From the NCBI GenBank assembly GCA_009783975.1, contig WRCL01000039.1, positions 1-9,590 on the forward strand: a stretch of DNA of 9,590 nucleotides. The letters run 5' to 3'. The translations under genes and the position numbers were made by a program. The DNA comes from Micrococcales bacterium (lineage in GTDB: Bacteria; Actinomycetota; Actinomycetes; Actinomycetales; Cellulomonadaceae). Positions 1 to 8,217 of the stretch are shown in pieces. The notes under the pieces were generated by a model. That model was not told where the DNA came from. It was given only the letters and a program-made list of their open reading frames with translations, and made no database searches. Positions within the stretch are counted from its first letter, which is position 1, and the number at the start of each line of letters is the position of its first letter.

Positions 1-1
1 C

Positions 2-736
2 GGCAACGTCCGGCGGGCCAACGCCTGGGCGCAGGACTACCACCTGGGCAAGATCGGACGTCCGGTCGACCGCGACGAGTGGTTCATGACCCCGCAGACG
101 GTCAACGCCTACTACAACCCGGGGATGAACGAGATCGTCTTCCCCGCGGCGATCTTGCAGCCGCCGTTCTTCGACGCCGACCGCGACGACGCGGCGAACT
201 ACGGCGGGATCGGCGCGGTCATCGGCCACGAGATCGGCCACGGGTTCGACGACCAGGGCAGCAAGTACGACGGAACCGGCGCCCTGGTCAACTGGTGGAC
301 CGCCGAGGACCGTGCCGAGTTCGACGCGCGCACCCGGGCCCTGGTCGCCCAGTACTCACAGTTCTCCCCCGGCCAGCTCGGCGGTTCGCACCAGGTCAAC
401 GGCGCCCTGACCATCGGGGAGAACATCGGCGACCTCGGCGGCCTGACGATCGCGTTACGTGCGTACGAGATCGCCCTGGGCACACCTGTGGCTGACGGGC
501 CGGTCGTCGACGGTCTGAGCGCCGCCCAGCGGGTGTTCTGCTCCTGGGCCCTCGCGTGGCGGTCCAAAGGCCGCGACGAAGAGGTCATCCGGCGTCTGGC
601 GATCGACCCGCACTCACCTGAGGAGTTCCGCTGCAACGGCGTCGTGCGCAACATCGACGAGTTCGCGCAGGCCTTCGGTGTGCAGCCCGGCGACGGGCTG
701 TGGCTGGACCCGGCCGACCGCGTCCGGATCTGGTGA
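2..736 (+). CDS. pepO: M13 family zinc metallopeptidase (PepO/neprilysin-like), C-terminal part, 5' end outside window
   Basis: This is a zinc endopeptidase that, by family, cleaves peptides rather than folded proteins. About 244 residues are visible, roughly the catalytic C-terminal third of a family usually near 630-700 aa. The frame is open from base 2 with no start, so the gene begins upstream of the window. Numbering from the first visible codon, the substrate-binding motif NAYYNP is at about 35-40, the zinc motif GHEIGHGFDDQG at about 75-86 (His76, Glu77, His80) and the third-ligand motif GENIGDLGG at 139-147 (Glu140, with Asp144 supporting). The RSKGRDEEVIRRLAIDPHSP stretch and the terminal W (VRIW) match the family's C-terminal signature (CRVW in neprilysin). 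All catalytic residues are present, so the visible part looks functional. Location cannot be judged without the N-terminus; actinobacterial members are often cytoplasmic. It converges on pepN, with vapBC lying between them. Confidence 0.93.
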   Translation, partial: GNVRRANAWAQDYHLGKIGRPVDRDEWFMTPQTVNAYYNPGMNEIVFPAAILQPPFFDADRDDAANYGGIGAVIGHEIGHGFDDQGSKYDGTGALVNWWTAEDRAEFDARTRALVAQYSQFSPGQLGGSHQVNGALTIGENIGDLGGLTIALRAYEIALGTPVADGPVVDGLSAAQRVFCSWALAWRSKGRDEEVIRRLAIDPHSPEEFRCNGVVRNIDEFAQAFGVQPGDGLWLDPADRVRIW

Positions 737-766
737 TGACCAGCGGCATGTTGGTGACCCATGACA

Positions 767-802
767 TTGCCCGGCATTGCTACCACTGGTAGCATCGAGT
801 TG
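767..802 (+). promoter_or_regulatory. vapBC promoter, probably giving a leaderless mRNA
   Basis: A -35-like TTGCCC (767-772), a 17-nt spacer and a -10-like TAGCAT (790-795, fitting the actinobacterial TAnnnT pattern) lie directly before the antitoxin. Seven bases past the -10 is position 802, the G of the GTG start. There is no usable Shine-Dalgarno before the GTG, only a GAG three bases away. Together this implies transcription starting at the start codon. Leaderless mRNAs are common in actinobacteria. The spacing is seen in the sequence; the start site is inferred. Confidence 0.55.
778..794. promoter_or_regulatory. Palindromic operator candidate for VapB autoregulation
   Basis: TGCTACCACTGGTAGCA is an inverted repeat with 8-bp perfect arms around a single central base. 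It covers most of the -10 element and ends seven bases before the antitoxin start. Ribbon-helix-helix antitoxins, alone or with the toxin, usually bind such palindromes in their own promoter and repress it. The hexamer CATTGC also occurs twice just upstream (765-770 and 775-780), ten bases apart on the same face of the helix, which may extend the site. Confidence 0.55.
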
Positions 803-1032
803 TGAGCTTGGAATCCACGTACCGCAAGAGGTCGGTGTCGATGCCGGCATCGGTCATCGACGACGTCCAGGCAAAGGTGGGAGCCGGAGCCTTCTCGTGC
901 TACATCACTGAGGCGGTCCAGCGCCAGCTGCGTTACGACGCGCTCGAGGAGATCCTCGCCCGGATGGAGGCCAAGCACGGCCCGGTCGACGACGCGGAGG
1001 TCGACGCGCTCATGGAGTCGCTGGCGCAGTGA
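802..1032 (+). CDS. vapB: VapB-type ribbon-helix-helix antitoxin
   Basis: This small acidic protein (76 aa) very likely neutralises the toxin encoded next to it and represses the operon. Residues 8-15 (KRSVSMPA) form the expected DNA-contacting strand. Residues about 16-45, with a VGAGAFSCYITEAVQRQL core, fit the two helices of a ribbon-helix-helix (CopG/Arc-like) fold. Residues about 46-76 are acidic, include EAKHGPVDDAEVDALM, and match the tail that usually wraps the PIN toxin. The start is a GTG with no Shine-Dalgarno, chosen because the frame, the promoter spacing and the domain start all agree. The last four bases overlap the toxin start (GTGA), a typical coupled arrangement. The DNA-binding fold is not in much doubt; calling it VapB rests mainly on its partner. 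Confidence 0.82.
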   Translation: MSLESTYRKRSVSMPASVIDDVQAKVGAGAFSCYITEAVQRQLRYDALEEILARMEAKHGPVDDAEVDALMESLAQ

Positions 1033-1445
1033 TCCGAGCCGTCTCTGTCCTCCTCGACGCTCACGGGTTGTCGGCCCTGGCCACCGATGCCGCCGAGATG
1101 CGCACCTGGCTGGCCCTGGTCAAACGGACCGGGTCGCAGATGTACGTGTCCACCGTCACGATCGCCGAGGCCACCGACGGCACGGCCCGCGACGTGAACG
1201 TGCGCCGCGCGCTCAAGAGCGTCAACCCCCCGATCCCCCCGAGTGAACCCATCGCTTTCGACGCCGGCCGGCTGCGCGCCGCCGCGGCAGCCTCGCGACG
1301 CAAACCACGAGACCTCACGGTCGATGCCCTCGTCGCCGCGACCGCGCTGACCTTGCGACCGCCGGTCGTCGTGCTCACCTGCGACACACCCGACTTTGAC
1401 CTTCTCCTCGCCGGAACACACGTCCAGGTACGTTCGTTGGCGTAG
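1029..1445 (+). CDS. vapC: VapC-type PIN-domain ribonuclease toxin
   Basis: This 138-aa protein is a PIN-domain ribonuclease, expected to cut RNA in a Mg2+/Mn2+-dependent way when not held by its antitoxin; known VapC targets include tRNAs and rRNA. The four acidic residues of the active site are visible: Asp10 in LLDAHGLSAL, Glu47 in VTIAEATDG, Asp99 in DLTVDALVAATAL and Asp119 in VLTCDTPDFDLLL, with Asp122 close by. Length and spacing are normal for the family, and nothing suggests decay. The GTG start overlaps the vapB stop, and a GGAG lies at 1014-1017, so translation is probably coupled. The RNA target cannot be read from sequence. The pair lies between two convergent peptidase genes, beside an IS-like repeat array, which suggests horizontal gain. 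Confidence 0.87.
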   Translation: MIRAVSVLLDAHGLSALATDAAEMRTWLALVKRTGSQMYVSTVTIAEATDGTARDVNVRRALKSVNPPIPPSEPIAFDAGRLRAAAAASRRKPRDLTVDALVAATALTLRPPVVVLTCDTPDFDLLLAGTHVQVRSLA

Positions 1446-1478
1446 TGCGCCGCCCCCCGGAATCACGATGCCGACGTT

Positions 1479-1506
1479 CGCCGCCGGCGGCGTTTCACCC
1501 GGGTGA
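1479..1506. repeat. Two adjacent perfect palindromes downstream of vapC; possible terminator
   Basis: CGCCGCCGGCGGCG (1479-1492) can fold with a 5-bp stem and four-base loop and is followed by TTT. Directly after it, TCACCCGGGTGA (1495-1506) is a second perfect 12-bp palindrome. Lying 34-61 bases past the vapC stop, they could end vapBC transcription, though the stems are short and there is no long T run. The second palindrome occurs again, identically, at 5146-5157. Confidence 0.35.
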
Positions 1507-1614
1507 CCAGAGTGGACGTGGAGCCGGCTGTCGTGTCCCGTGCTGGTCCGTGCCCGGCGGAGGTGAGCTGCTGGTTGCGCCGAGCTCGTCGCTGGTCACA
1601 ACTCCCCACACCTG

Positions 1615-1703
1615 CTGATGTCGTTTTCGCACGGCGTCTGATGTCACTTTGGCACGACTGCTGATGCTGGTTCAGCAGGGGGGTCTACTGTCGGTTCAGC
1701 ACA
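1615..1703. repeat. Array of four 19-bp imperfect direct repeats, probable solo end of an IS21-like element
   Basis: Four related units begin at 1615 (CTGATGTCGTTTTCGCACG), 1638 (CTGATGTCACTTTGGCACG), 1661 (CTGATGCTGGTTCAGCAGG) and 1685 (CTACTGTCGGTTCAGCACA). The approximate consensus is CTGATGTCGNTTNNGCACG and the steps are 23, 23 and 24 bases. Multiple subterminal repeats of this kind are typical of IS21-family (istA/istB) ends. No transposase frame lies on either side: vapC ends 170 bases to the left and pepN ends about ten bases to the right. It therefore looks like a transposition or deletion scar. The repeat array is seen directly; the IS21 assignment is from memory of the family and not tested. 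A regulatory array is the main alternative. Confidence 0.6.
1658..1678 (-). terminator. Hairpin just past the pepN stop, weak terminator candidate
   Basis: CTGCTGA (1658-1664) pairs with TCAGCAG (1672-1678), a 7-bp stem with a 7-base loop, 36-56 bases downstream of the pepN stop in the direction of pepN transcription. No T tract follows on that strand. It coincides with the third unit of the repeat array, so the inverted symmetry may simply be part of that repeat. Confidence 0.25.
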
Positions 1704-1713
1704 TGCGGGGGTG

Positions 1714-4266
<2,553 letters not shown>

Positions 4267-4354
4267 AGGCTGCCGTTCCTCTCCGACACCGTGTGTCCGT
4301 CGTCGGCGACCTGCGAGGCCGCGGTTTCCTCATCATCACACCCAGTGCACCCCC

Positions 4355-4383
4355 AGGTCACCCAGACCCGGCAAGGTCACCCA
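4355..4383. repeat. Direct repeat AGGTCACCCA x2
   Basis: Two identical 10-bp copies, starting 19 bases apart, lie about 90-120 bases upstream of the pepN start. The spacing is close to two helical turns, so a dimeric regulator is conceivable. There is no independent support. Confidence 0.3.
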
Positions 4384-4400
4384 CAAACACGGCCCAGTAT

Positions 4401-4412
4401 CCCCGATCGGGG
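4401..4412. repeat. Perfect 12-bp palindrome CCCCGATCGGGG in the divergent region
   Basis: The palindrome is symmetric and flanked by GGCC on both sides at unequal distances. Its place between two divergent starts makes it a possible operator, but GC-rich palindromes of this length are not rare in such a genome. Confidence 0.25.
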
Positions 4413-4522
4413 GGCCGGGCGGGACCAACACCCTATGTCTGGCGTTGGTTCGCGCGCTGCGTGGTCGGCGCCGGGGGACCGCCTGGTTGGCAGAACCGTC
4501 GTCGTCGACCAGTGCAGGACGA

Positions 4523-4528
4523 TACGGT
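4523..4528 (+). promoter_or_regulatory. -10-like TACGGT upstream of the DUF6636-like gene
   Basis: TACGGT fits the TAnnnT pattern and lies about 50 bases before the GTG start. No clear -35 is present at the right distance, so this is a weak call. Confidence 0.25.
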
Positions 4529-4568
4529 AAGACCCGCGCGCTGGACCAACAGCGCCGGTGGCACACAC

Positions 4569-4575
4569 GAGGAGG
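4569..4575 (+). promoter_or_regulatory. Strong Shine-Dalgarno that sets the start of the DUF6636-like gene
   Basis: GAGGAGG is followed by five bases and then GTG at 4581. The open frame runs almost 300 bases further upstream, so this site and the immediately following signal-anchor are what fix the start. Confidence 0.75.
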
Positions 4576-4580
4576 TGCTC

Positions 4581-5120
4581 GTGCTCAGCACCCGCGGGCG
4601 GCGGTGGGCTACCGCCCTGGCCCTCGTCGACGTCGTGCTCGTCGCGGTGTTCGCCGTGCTCGCCGTGCGCCAGTTCGGCCGGCCCGACGCCACGGCACCG
4701 CCACCGGACACCATCGTCGTCGAACCTGTCGACTTCACGATGCCCTCGGGCAACGTCCAGTGCCAGATGGGTCCTGACCGCGTCGTGTGTGCGATCGCCA
4801 ACGCGTTCACCTGGCCGCAGGTGACCTGCCGGGCCGACCATGTCGTCGTCCTGGACGCCACAGGGGCGCGGGCGGCGTGCGCCAACGAGGTGACTGTCGT
4901 CGTCGGCGACGGGCAGCAGACGGTGACGATCGGCGGGGCCGTGTTCCCCGCCGGTGCCCAGCAGCTGGAGTACGGCCAGACCCAGACCCTCAGCGGTTTC
5001 ACCTGCGAGTCGCGCACAGCAGGCGTGCTGTGCCGCAACTCCGCTGGCCAGTGGTTCACCCTGCGCGTGTTCGACGGGCTGCGGGACGGTGGCCCTGAGC
5101 AGACCCCACCGACCGGGTGA
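4581..5120 (+). CDS. Membrane-anchored extracellular protein, DUF6636-like
   Basis: The product is 179 aa. Residues 5-8 (RGRR) are positive and about 9-29 are hydrophobic (ATALALVDVVLVAVFAVLAV), a single N-terminal membrane segment that places the rest outside the cell. A short Pro/Ala-rich linker follows. The domain at about 50-170 has the pattern FTMPSGNVQC...VVCAIA...W.QVTC...AAC...LEYGQTQTLSGFTCESRTAGVLCRNSAGQWFTLR. This resembles the DUF6636 family (SGNIxC, LPYG, GVxCxN, GHGFxLSR), here with QWFTLR where members usually have GHGF. Six cysteines could form three disulfides. The function of the family is unknown. The gene ends 11 bases from the convergent malQ stop. The family name is from pattern memory; the topology and cysteines are seen directly. 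Confidence 0.8.
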   Translation: MLSTRGRRWATALALVDVVLVAVFAVLAVRQFGRPDATAPPPDTIVVEPVDFTMPSGNVQCQMGPDRVVCAIANAFTWPQVTCRADHVVVLDATGARAACANEVTVVVGDGQQTVTIGGAVFPAGAQQLEYGQTQTLSGFTCESRTAGVLCRNSAGQWFTLRVFDGLRDGGPEQTPPTG

Positions 5121-5137
5121 GACCTCCCGGCTCACCC
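5115..5137. terminator. Shared hairpin between two convergent genes, containing both stop codons
   Basis: GGGTGAG (5115-5121) pairs with CTCACCC (5131-5137) around a nine-base loop. The plus-strand TGA (5118-5120) and the minus-strand TGA of malQ (5132-5134) both lie in the stem. A further TCACCC-GGGTGAG palindrome follows at 5146-5158 and can offer alternative pairing. There is no T tract, as is common for actinobacterial terminators, so a bidirectional terminator is plausible but not certain. Confidence 0.45.
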
Positions 5138-7249
5138 CCCGTTCATCACCCGGGTGAGCGAGACCAGGCGTGGGTTGCGTCCGAGGTCTTCGACCGACAC
5201 GAGGTCGCCGACCGAGTCGGCCAGAGGGACCTTCCAGTTCGGGTACTGCTCGTCGGTCCCCGGCTGGTTCTGGGCCCGCCGCTCACCGACCGCGTCAGCC
5301 AACGACACCCCGATGAGCACTGAGGGGGTCGCGAGGATGTACCGGTGCATCGCTTCGACGATGGCGCGTTCGGACGCACCGTCGTTGATGAGCCCACGTT
5401 GGCGCAACGTGCGCAGCACCGCCTCACGTTCAGCGGCGGCCCGGGCCCGCACAGCCTGGACCGGTTCGGTGAGCAGCCCCAGACGTTCACGCAGCGCGAC
5501 GTGCTCACCGGCGAGGTACCCCGCGGTCGGGGGCAGGTCGTGGGTCGTCACGCTCGCCAGCTGTCCGCGGCGCCACTGCTCGGGCGGACGCGGGTGGCTG
5601 CCGTCGTTCTCGAACCACAGCACCCCGGTGCCCAAGATCCCGCGTTCGGTGAGGTAGTCGCACACCCATGGTTCGACTGTGCCGAGGTCTTCGCCGATGA
5701 CCACGACCCCGGCCCGCTGGGCCTCGAGCATGAGGATCCCGACCATGGCGTCGTGGTCGTAACGCACGTACGCCCCGTCGGCGGGCCGGTTCCCCGAGGG
5801 GATCCACCACAGCCGGAACAGCCCGAGGACGTGGTCGATCCTCACGGCCCCCGCGTGGCGCAAGACGGTGCGCAGCATGTCGCGGTACGGGCCGTACCCG
5901 GCGCGGGCAAGCTCTTCGGGGTGCCACGGGGGCTGCGTCCAGTCCTGGCCTTGCTGGTTGTACATGTCTGGTGGTGCCCCGACTGTCGCACCTGAGGCGA
6001 GCACAGGACCCAGCGACCACACGTCGGCGCCGTCGGTGTGCACCCCGACGGCCAGGTCGTGCATGATGCCGAGCACCATCCCTGCGTCGACGGCGGCCTG
6101 CTGGGCTGCGGCGAGCTGTTCGTCGGCGACCCACTGCAACCAGGTGTAGAACGCCACACGGGCCGCCAACGTCTCGCGCAGCTCGGCGACCTTCGCGCTG
6201 GCCGGGTCGCGGGCCTCAGCGGGCCACCGCGACCCCGCGAAGTGCTCGGCCAGGGCGCACCACACGGCAAAGGTCGCCAGCCCGTCGCCTTCCTCGGCGG
6301 TGTACCGGTCGAACGCGGCCTGCCGCGCCGCTGAGCGCGGGACGGTGAACACCACTTCGAGGGCGGCGCGTTTTGCGGTCCACACCACGTCACGGTCGAT
6401 CGGGCCGGGGTCGGTGTTCAAGGCCTGGGCTGGTTCGCCGGCCCACTCCACCAGCGCCATGTCCGCCGACGACAGGTACGCCGTCTCTCGGATGTCTTCG
6501 ACCCGGATGTACATCGGGTTGACAAAACGCCGCGTCACCGGCAGGTACGGGCTGGGTGTGACCGGCGGGACCGGTTCGGCGGCGTGGACCGGGTTGATGA
6601 GCAGGAAGTCCGCGCCAAAACGTCCGCAGACCTCAGCAAGCTCGGCGAGGTCGGAGAAGTCCCCCAGCCCCCACGAACGGGCCGAACGCACCGAGTACAG
6701 CTGGGCCATCATGCCCCACACACGTGTGTCGGCGACCGGTTCGGGCAGCTCCAGGTGGTGCGGGACGACGACGAGCGTCGCACGGGCCTGGGCAGAAGGA
6801 CCCTGGGCGCGGATCTCGTGCCAGCCCAGCGGCAGGTCGTCAGGCAGGTCGAACGAAGCCCGGCGCACAAGACGCCCGTCGACCTTGCGCGGTTTGGTCG
6901 CCACATCAGCCTGGACGAGGTCGACCCGCACAGCCCCGGACTCCTCAGCAAGCTCGACCCAGCACATGACCGGGTCGCCGTGGGCCACGTGCACCGGCAG
7001 GCGGGCTGTCTTGCCCGCGGTGAGCACGACGACCGGAGGCAAGGTGCGCCGCCACCGTTCGTCGGTGCGGTACGCCAGGGCCTGGTCGACCTTCGCCGGT
7101 GTCGAGGCGTCCACACCCAGCGCCGCCAGGACCCCGAGCAGGGTCTTGGCTGACACGTGGACGAGCTCGCCTGACGAGCTCCAGTGCTCGGTCGAGATCG
7201 AGTACTCGTGCGCAAGGCGCACCAAGGCTTCGGACGGCTGCTCGCTCAC
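5132..7249 (-). CDS. malQ: 4-alpha-glucanotransferase (amylomaltase), GH77
   Basis: The enzyme moves glucan chains between maltodextrins, releasing glucose, in cytoplasmic maltose and glycogen metabolism. The chosen start gives 705 aa, matching the long MalQ type (E. coli about 694 aa) with an extra N-terminal domain. The N-terminal domain covers about 1-170, and the (beta/alpha)8 catalytic domain begins near MAQLYSVRSARSWGLGDFSDL. The GH77 residues are present: nucleophile Asp472 in AVRIDHVLGLFRLWWIP, acid/base Glu520 in VIGEDLGTVEPWV, and stabilising Asp571 in TTHDLPPTAGYL. The GTG at 7247-7249 is preferred over starts up to 19 codons upstream because AGGA sits seven bases before it and MSEQPSEALVRLA is a typical N-terminus. 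It stands alone: no mal transport or phosphorylase genes are in view. It converges with the DUF6636-like gene. Confidence 0.97.
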   Translation of the reverse strand: MSEQPSEALVRLAHEYSISTEHWSSSGELVHVSAKTLLGVLAALGVDASTPAKVDQALAYRTDERWRRTLPPVVVLTAGKTARLPVHVAHGDPVMCWVELAEESGAVRVDLVQADVATKPRKVDGRLVRRASFDLPDDLPLGWHEIRAQGPSAQARATLVVVPHHLELPEPVADTRVWGMMAQLYSVRSARSWGLGDFSDLAELAEVCGRFGADFLLINPVHAAEPVPPVTPSPYLPVTRRFVNPMYIRVEDIRETAYLSSADMALVEWAGEPAQALNTDPGPIDRDVVWTAKRAALEVVFTVPRSAARQAAFDRYTAEEGDGLATFAVWCALAEHFAGSRWPAEARDPASAKVAELRETLAARVAFYTWLQWVADEQLAAAQQAAVDAGMVLGIMHDLAVGVHTDGADVWSLGPVLASGATVGAPPDMYNQQGQDWTQPPWHPEELARAGYGPYRDMLRTVLRHAGAVRIDHVLGLFRLWWIPSGNRPADGAYVRYDHDAMVGILMLEAQRAGVVVIGEDLGTVEPWVCDYLTERGILGTGVLWFENDGSHPRPPEQWRRGQLASVTTHDLPPTAGYLAGEHVALRERLGLLTEPVQAVRARAAAEREAVLRTLRQRGLINDGASERAIVEAMHRYILATPSVLIGVSLADAVGERRAQNQPGTDEQYPNWKVPLADSVGDLVSVEDLGRNPRLVSLTRVMNGG

Positions 7250-7256
7250 GGGAAGA

Positions 7257-7260
7257 TCCT
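7257..7260 (-). promoter_or_regulatory. Shine-Dalgarno that decides the malQ start
   Basis: Read on the minus strand, GCAGGATC carries AGGA seven bases before the GTG at 7249. The frame is open upstream to 7306, but no comparable site precedes the alternative GTG and ATG codons there. Confidence 0.6.
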
Positions 7261-7415
7261 GCCACGTCACCTGCGCAGACGACAGACCGTGACACTCGTG
7301 GCGCACACCGGCTCATCGCTGACACCGCAGACCCCGCCTGAGCGTGTGGACGGCACGCCACAGCGCCGTGGGGTTCTGGCCCCGCCGAGCAGCGACAACG
7401 CACCGCCCGCCGCCG

Positions 7416-7476
7416 TCAGCCGGTCCCGCCGGCACGTGTCGCCCCGCCCTACGTCGGTCACCGGCTGAGACAGCCG
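7416..7476. repeat. Competing inverted repeats (three arms, two exclusive hairpins)
   Basis: TCAGCCGGT (7416-7424) is complementary to ACCGGCTGA (7460-7468), giving a 9-bp stem with a 35-base loop. Part of that second arm, CGGCTG (7462-7467), also pairs with CAGCCG (7471-7476) in a tight 6-bp hairpin with a three-base loop. The two structures exclude each other. This might be a terminator, an operator or an attenuator-like element, or chance. Confidence 0.3.
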
Positions 7477-7658
7477 AGGTCCGGATGGGGGGCACAGCCG
7501 CTGCCCAGGCGAGGACCGCGTGGTCGCATCTTCTGGTCTCGACTGTTCCGCCACCGGGAATCCACCCGTGACGGCCCAGGCCGGTCCCTCGCGGCACCTG
7601 GCGTCGTCGGTCGCCGGTCTGACACCATGAGCGCCGGGGCAGCAAAGGAGAAACTGCG

Positions 7659-7985
7659 GTGGACGACTTCAGGACCACACCAATGCCGCCGGCGCTCCCA
7701 CCTGTGACGGCGACCACCGGGTCTCCACCAGAACCAGCCCAGCGTGCCAAGCGGGTGACGTTCTGGGTGCACGTCGTGGCGGCTGGAGGGTTCTGGCTGC
7801 TGGCCCTTGTCGAATCGAGACAGATCATCGGAGCCACGGTGGCGACGCTGGCCGTGGTGCTGCTGTACACCGCGATCGTCGCGGCGGCGCGTTACTTCGA
7901 CCTGGGCACGCTCGAGCAGGGCGTCCTTGCACCCAGCACACATGGTAGTGCTCACCCCACCAACGTCGAGGACGCAGGCAGGTGA
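7659..7985 (+). CDS. Small two-helix membrane protein of unknown function
   Basis: I do not recognise this 108-aa protein. Residues 1-32 are Pro/Thr-rich and probably disordered, ending in a positive cluster (RAKR, 29-32). Residues 33-51 (VTFWVHVVAAGGFWLLALV) and 56-77 (IIGATVATLAVVLLYTAIVAAA) are two clear membrane segments joined by a very short ESRQ turn, giving a hairpin in the membrane with both ends on the same side. By the positive-inside rule (RAKR before the first helix, R78 after the second) both ends are probably cytoplasmic. Residues 78-108 form a polar tail. The GTG start is supported by AAAGGAG eight bases upstream (7644-7650). No cysteines or catalytic motifs are visible. It is monocistronic in this window and divergent from malQ. 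Confidence 0.7.
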   Translation: MDDFRTTPMPPALPPVTATTGSPPEPAQRAKRVTFWVHVVAAGGFWLLALVESRQIIGATVATLAVVLLYTAIVAAARYFDLGTLEQGVLAPSTHGSAHPTNVEDAGR

Positions 7986-8217
7986 CGACCTGGCCTCTGC
8001 CCTGTTCACGGAAATGATCCGGCCAGGCCGACTGGCCCGCGACGACGGAGGGACCCTCAATTCCAACAAGCGACAACGACGGGGCAATCATTACCAGACG
8101 AATGGTACCGAGTATCCCGGACTCCCCCGGTTGCCGTAGGGCGCAAGAAAGATGGAGCAGGCCTGGACGCTAACCCGCCATGTTTCGCCAGGCTCGGGAG
8201 GACGCCGGTCACACCAG
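7986..8217. other. Non-coding stretch with somewhat lower GC
   Basis: Apart from the hairpin at 8021-8037, I see no gene, RNA or clear promoter here. Around 8058-8125 the base composition is visibly more AT-rich than the rest of the window and includes a small inverted repeat TACCA-gacgaa-TGGTA. Together with the relict-like frame that follows, it looks like degraded or recently rearranged DNA. Confidence 0.4.
8021..8037 (+). terminator. Hairpin downstream of the 108-aa gene, possible terminator
   Basis: GGCCAG (8021-8026) pairs with CTGGCC (8032-8037) around a five-base loop, 36 bases past the stop. The same arm can also pair upstream with CCTGGCC (7989-7995). There is no T tract. Confidence 0.3.

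Larger units (their letters stand above)
4267..4580. other. Divergent intergenic region between pepN and the DUF6636-like gene
   Basis: These 314 bases carry no credible gene. The plus-strand frame is open through it, but the codons are not gene-like and a strong Shine-Dalgarno places the true start at its right end. It must hold the promoters of both flanking genes. Visible elements are the pepN Shine-Dalgarno (4276-4284), a direct repeat of AGGTCACCCA (4355-4364 and 4374-4383, 19 bases apart), a perfect palindrome CCCCGATCGGGG (4401-4412) and a -10-like TACGGT (4523-4528). No convincing pepN promoter was found. Confidence 0.6.
7250..7658. other. 409-base divergent gap between malQ and the 108-aa membrane protein gene, no gene seen
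   Basis: Short open frames exist on both strands, but their translations are Arg/Pro/Ser-rich shadows without motifs. No tRNA or other known RNA fold was recognised. The region should hold the promoters for malQ and for the gene at 7659, but no TAnnnT/TTGnnn pair with good spacing was found in either direction. The one structural feature is the hairpin cluster at 7416-7476. The gene at 7659 has a good Shine-Dalgarno at 7644-7650. Confidence 0.5.

Noticed and set aside
199..978. 259-codon minus-strand open frame across the M13 gene and vapB
   Set aside because: It runs antisense through two genes with strong motifs and has no protein-like pattern of its own.
1615..1703. CRISPR array
   Set aside because: The repeats are only 19 bp, imperfect, and separated by about four bases, so there is no room for spacers and there are no cas genes.
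4293..4580. N-terminal extension of the DUF6636-like protein from an upstream ATG or GTG
   Set aside because: The extension is Gly/Arg/Pro-rich, would bury the signal-anchor in mid-protein, and ignores the GAGGAGG directly before 4581.
6300..7292. 330-codon open frame on the plus strand opposite the malQ N-terminal half
   Set aside because: It is antisense to malQ, with Ser/Arg/Thr-rich composition and no recognisable motif or good Shine-Dalgarno.
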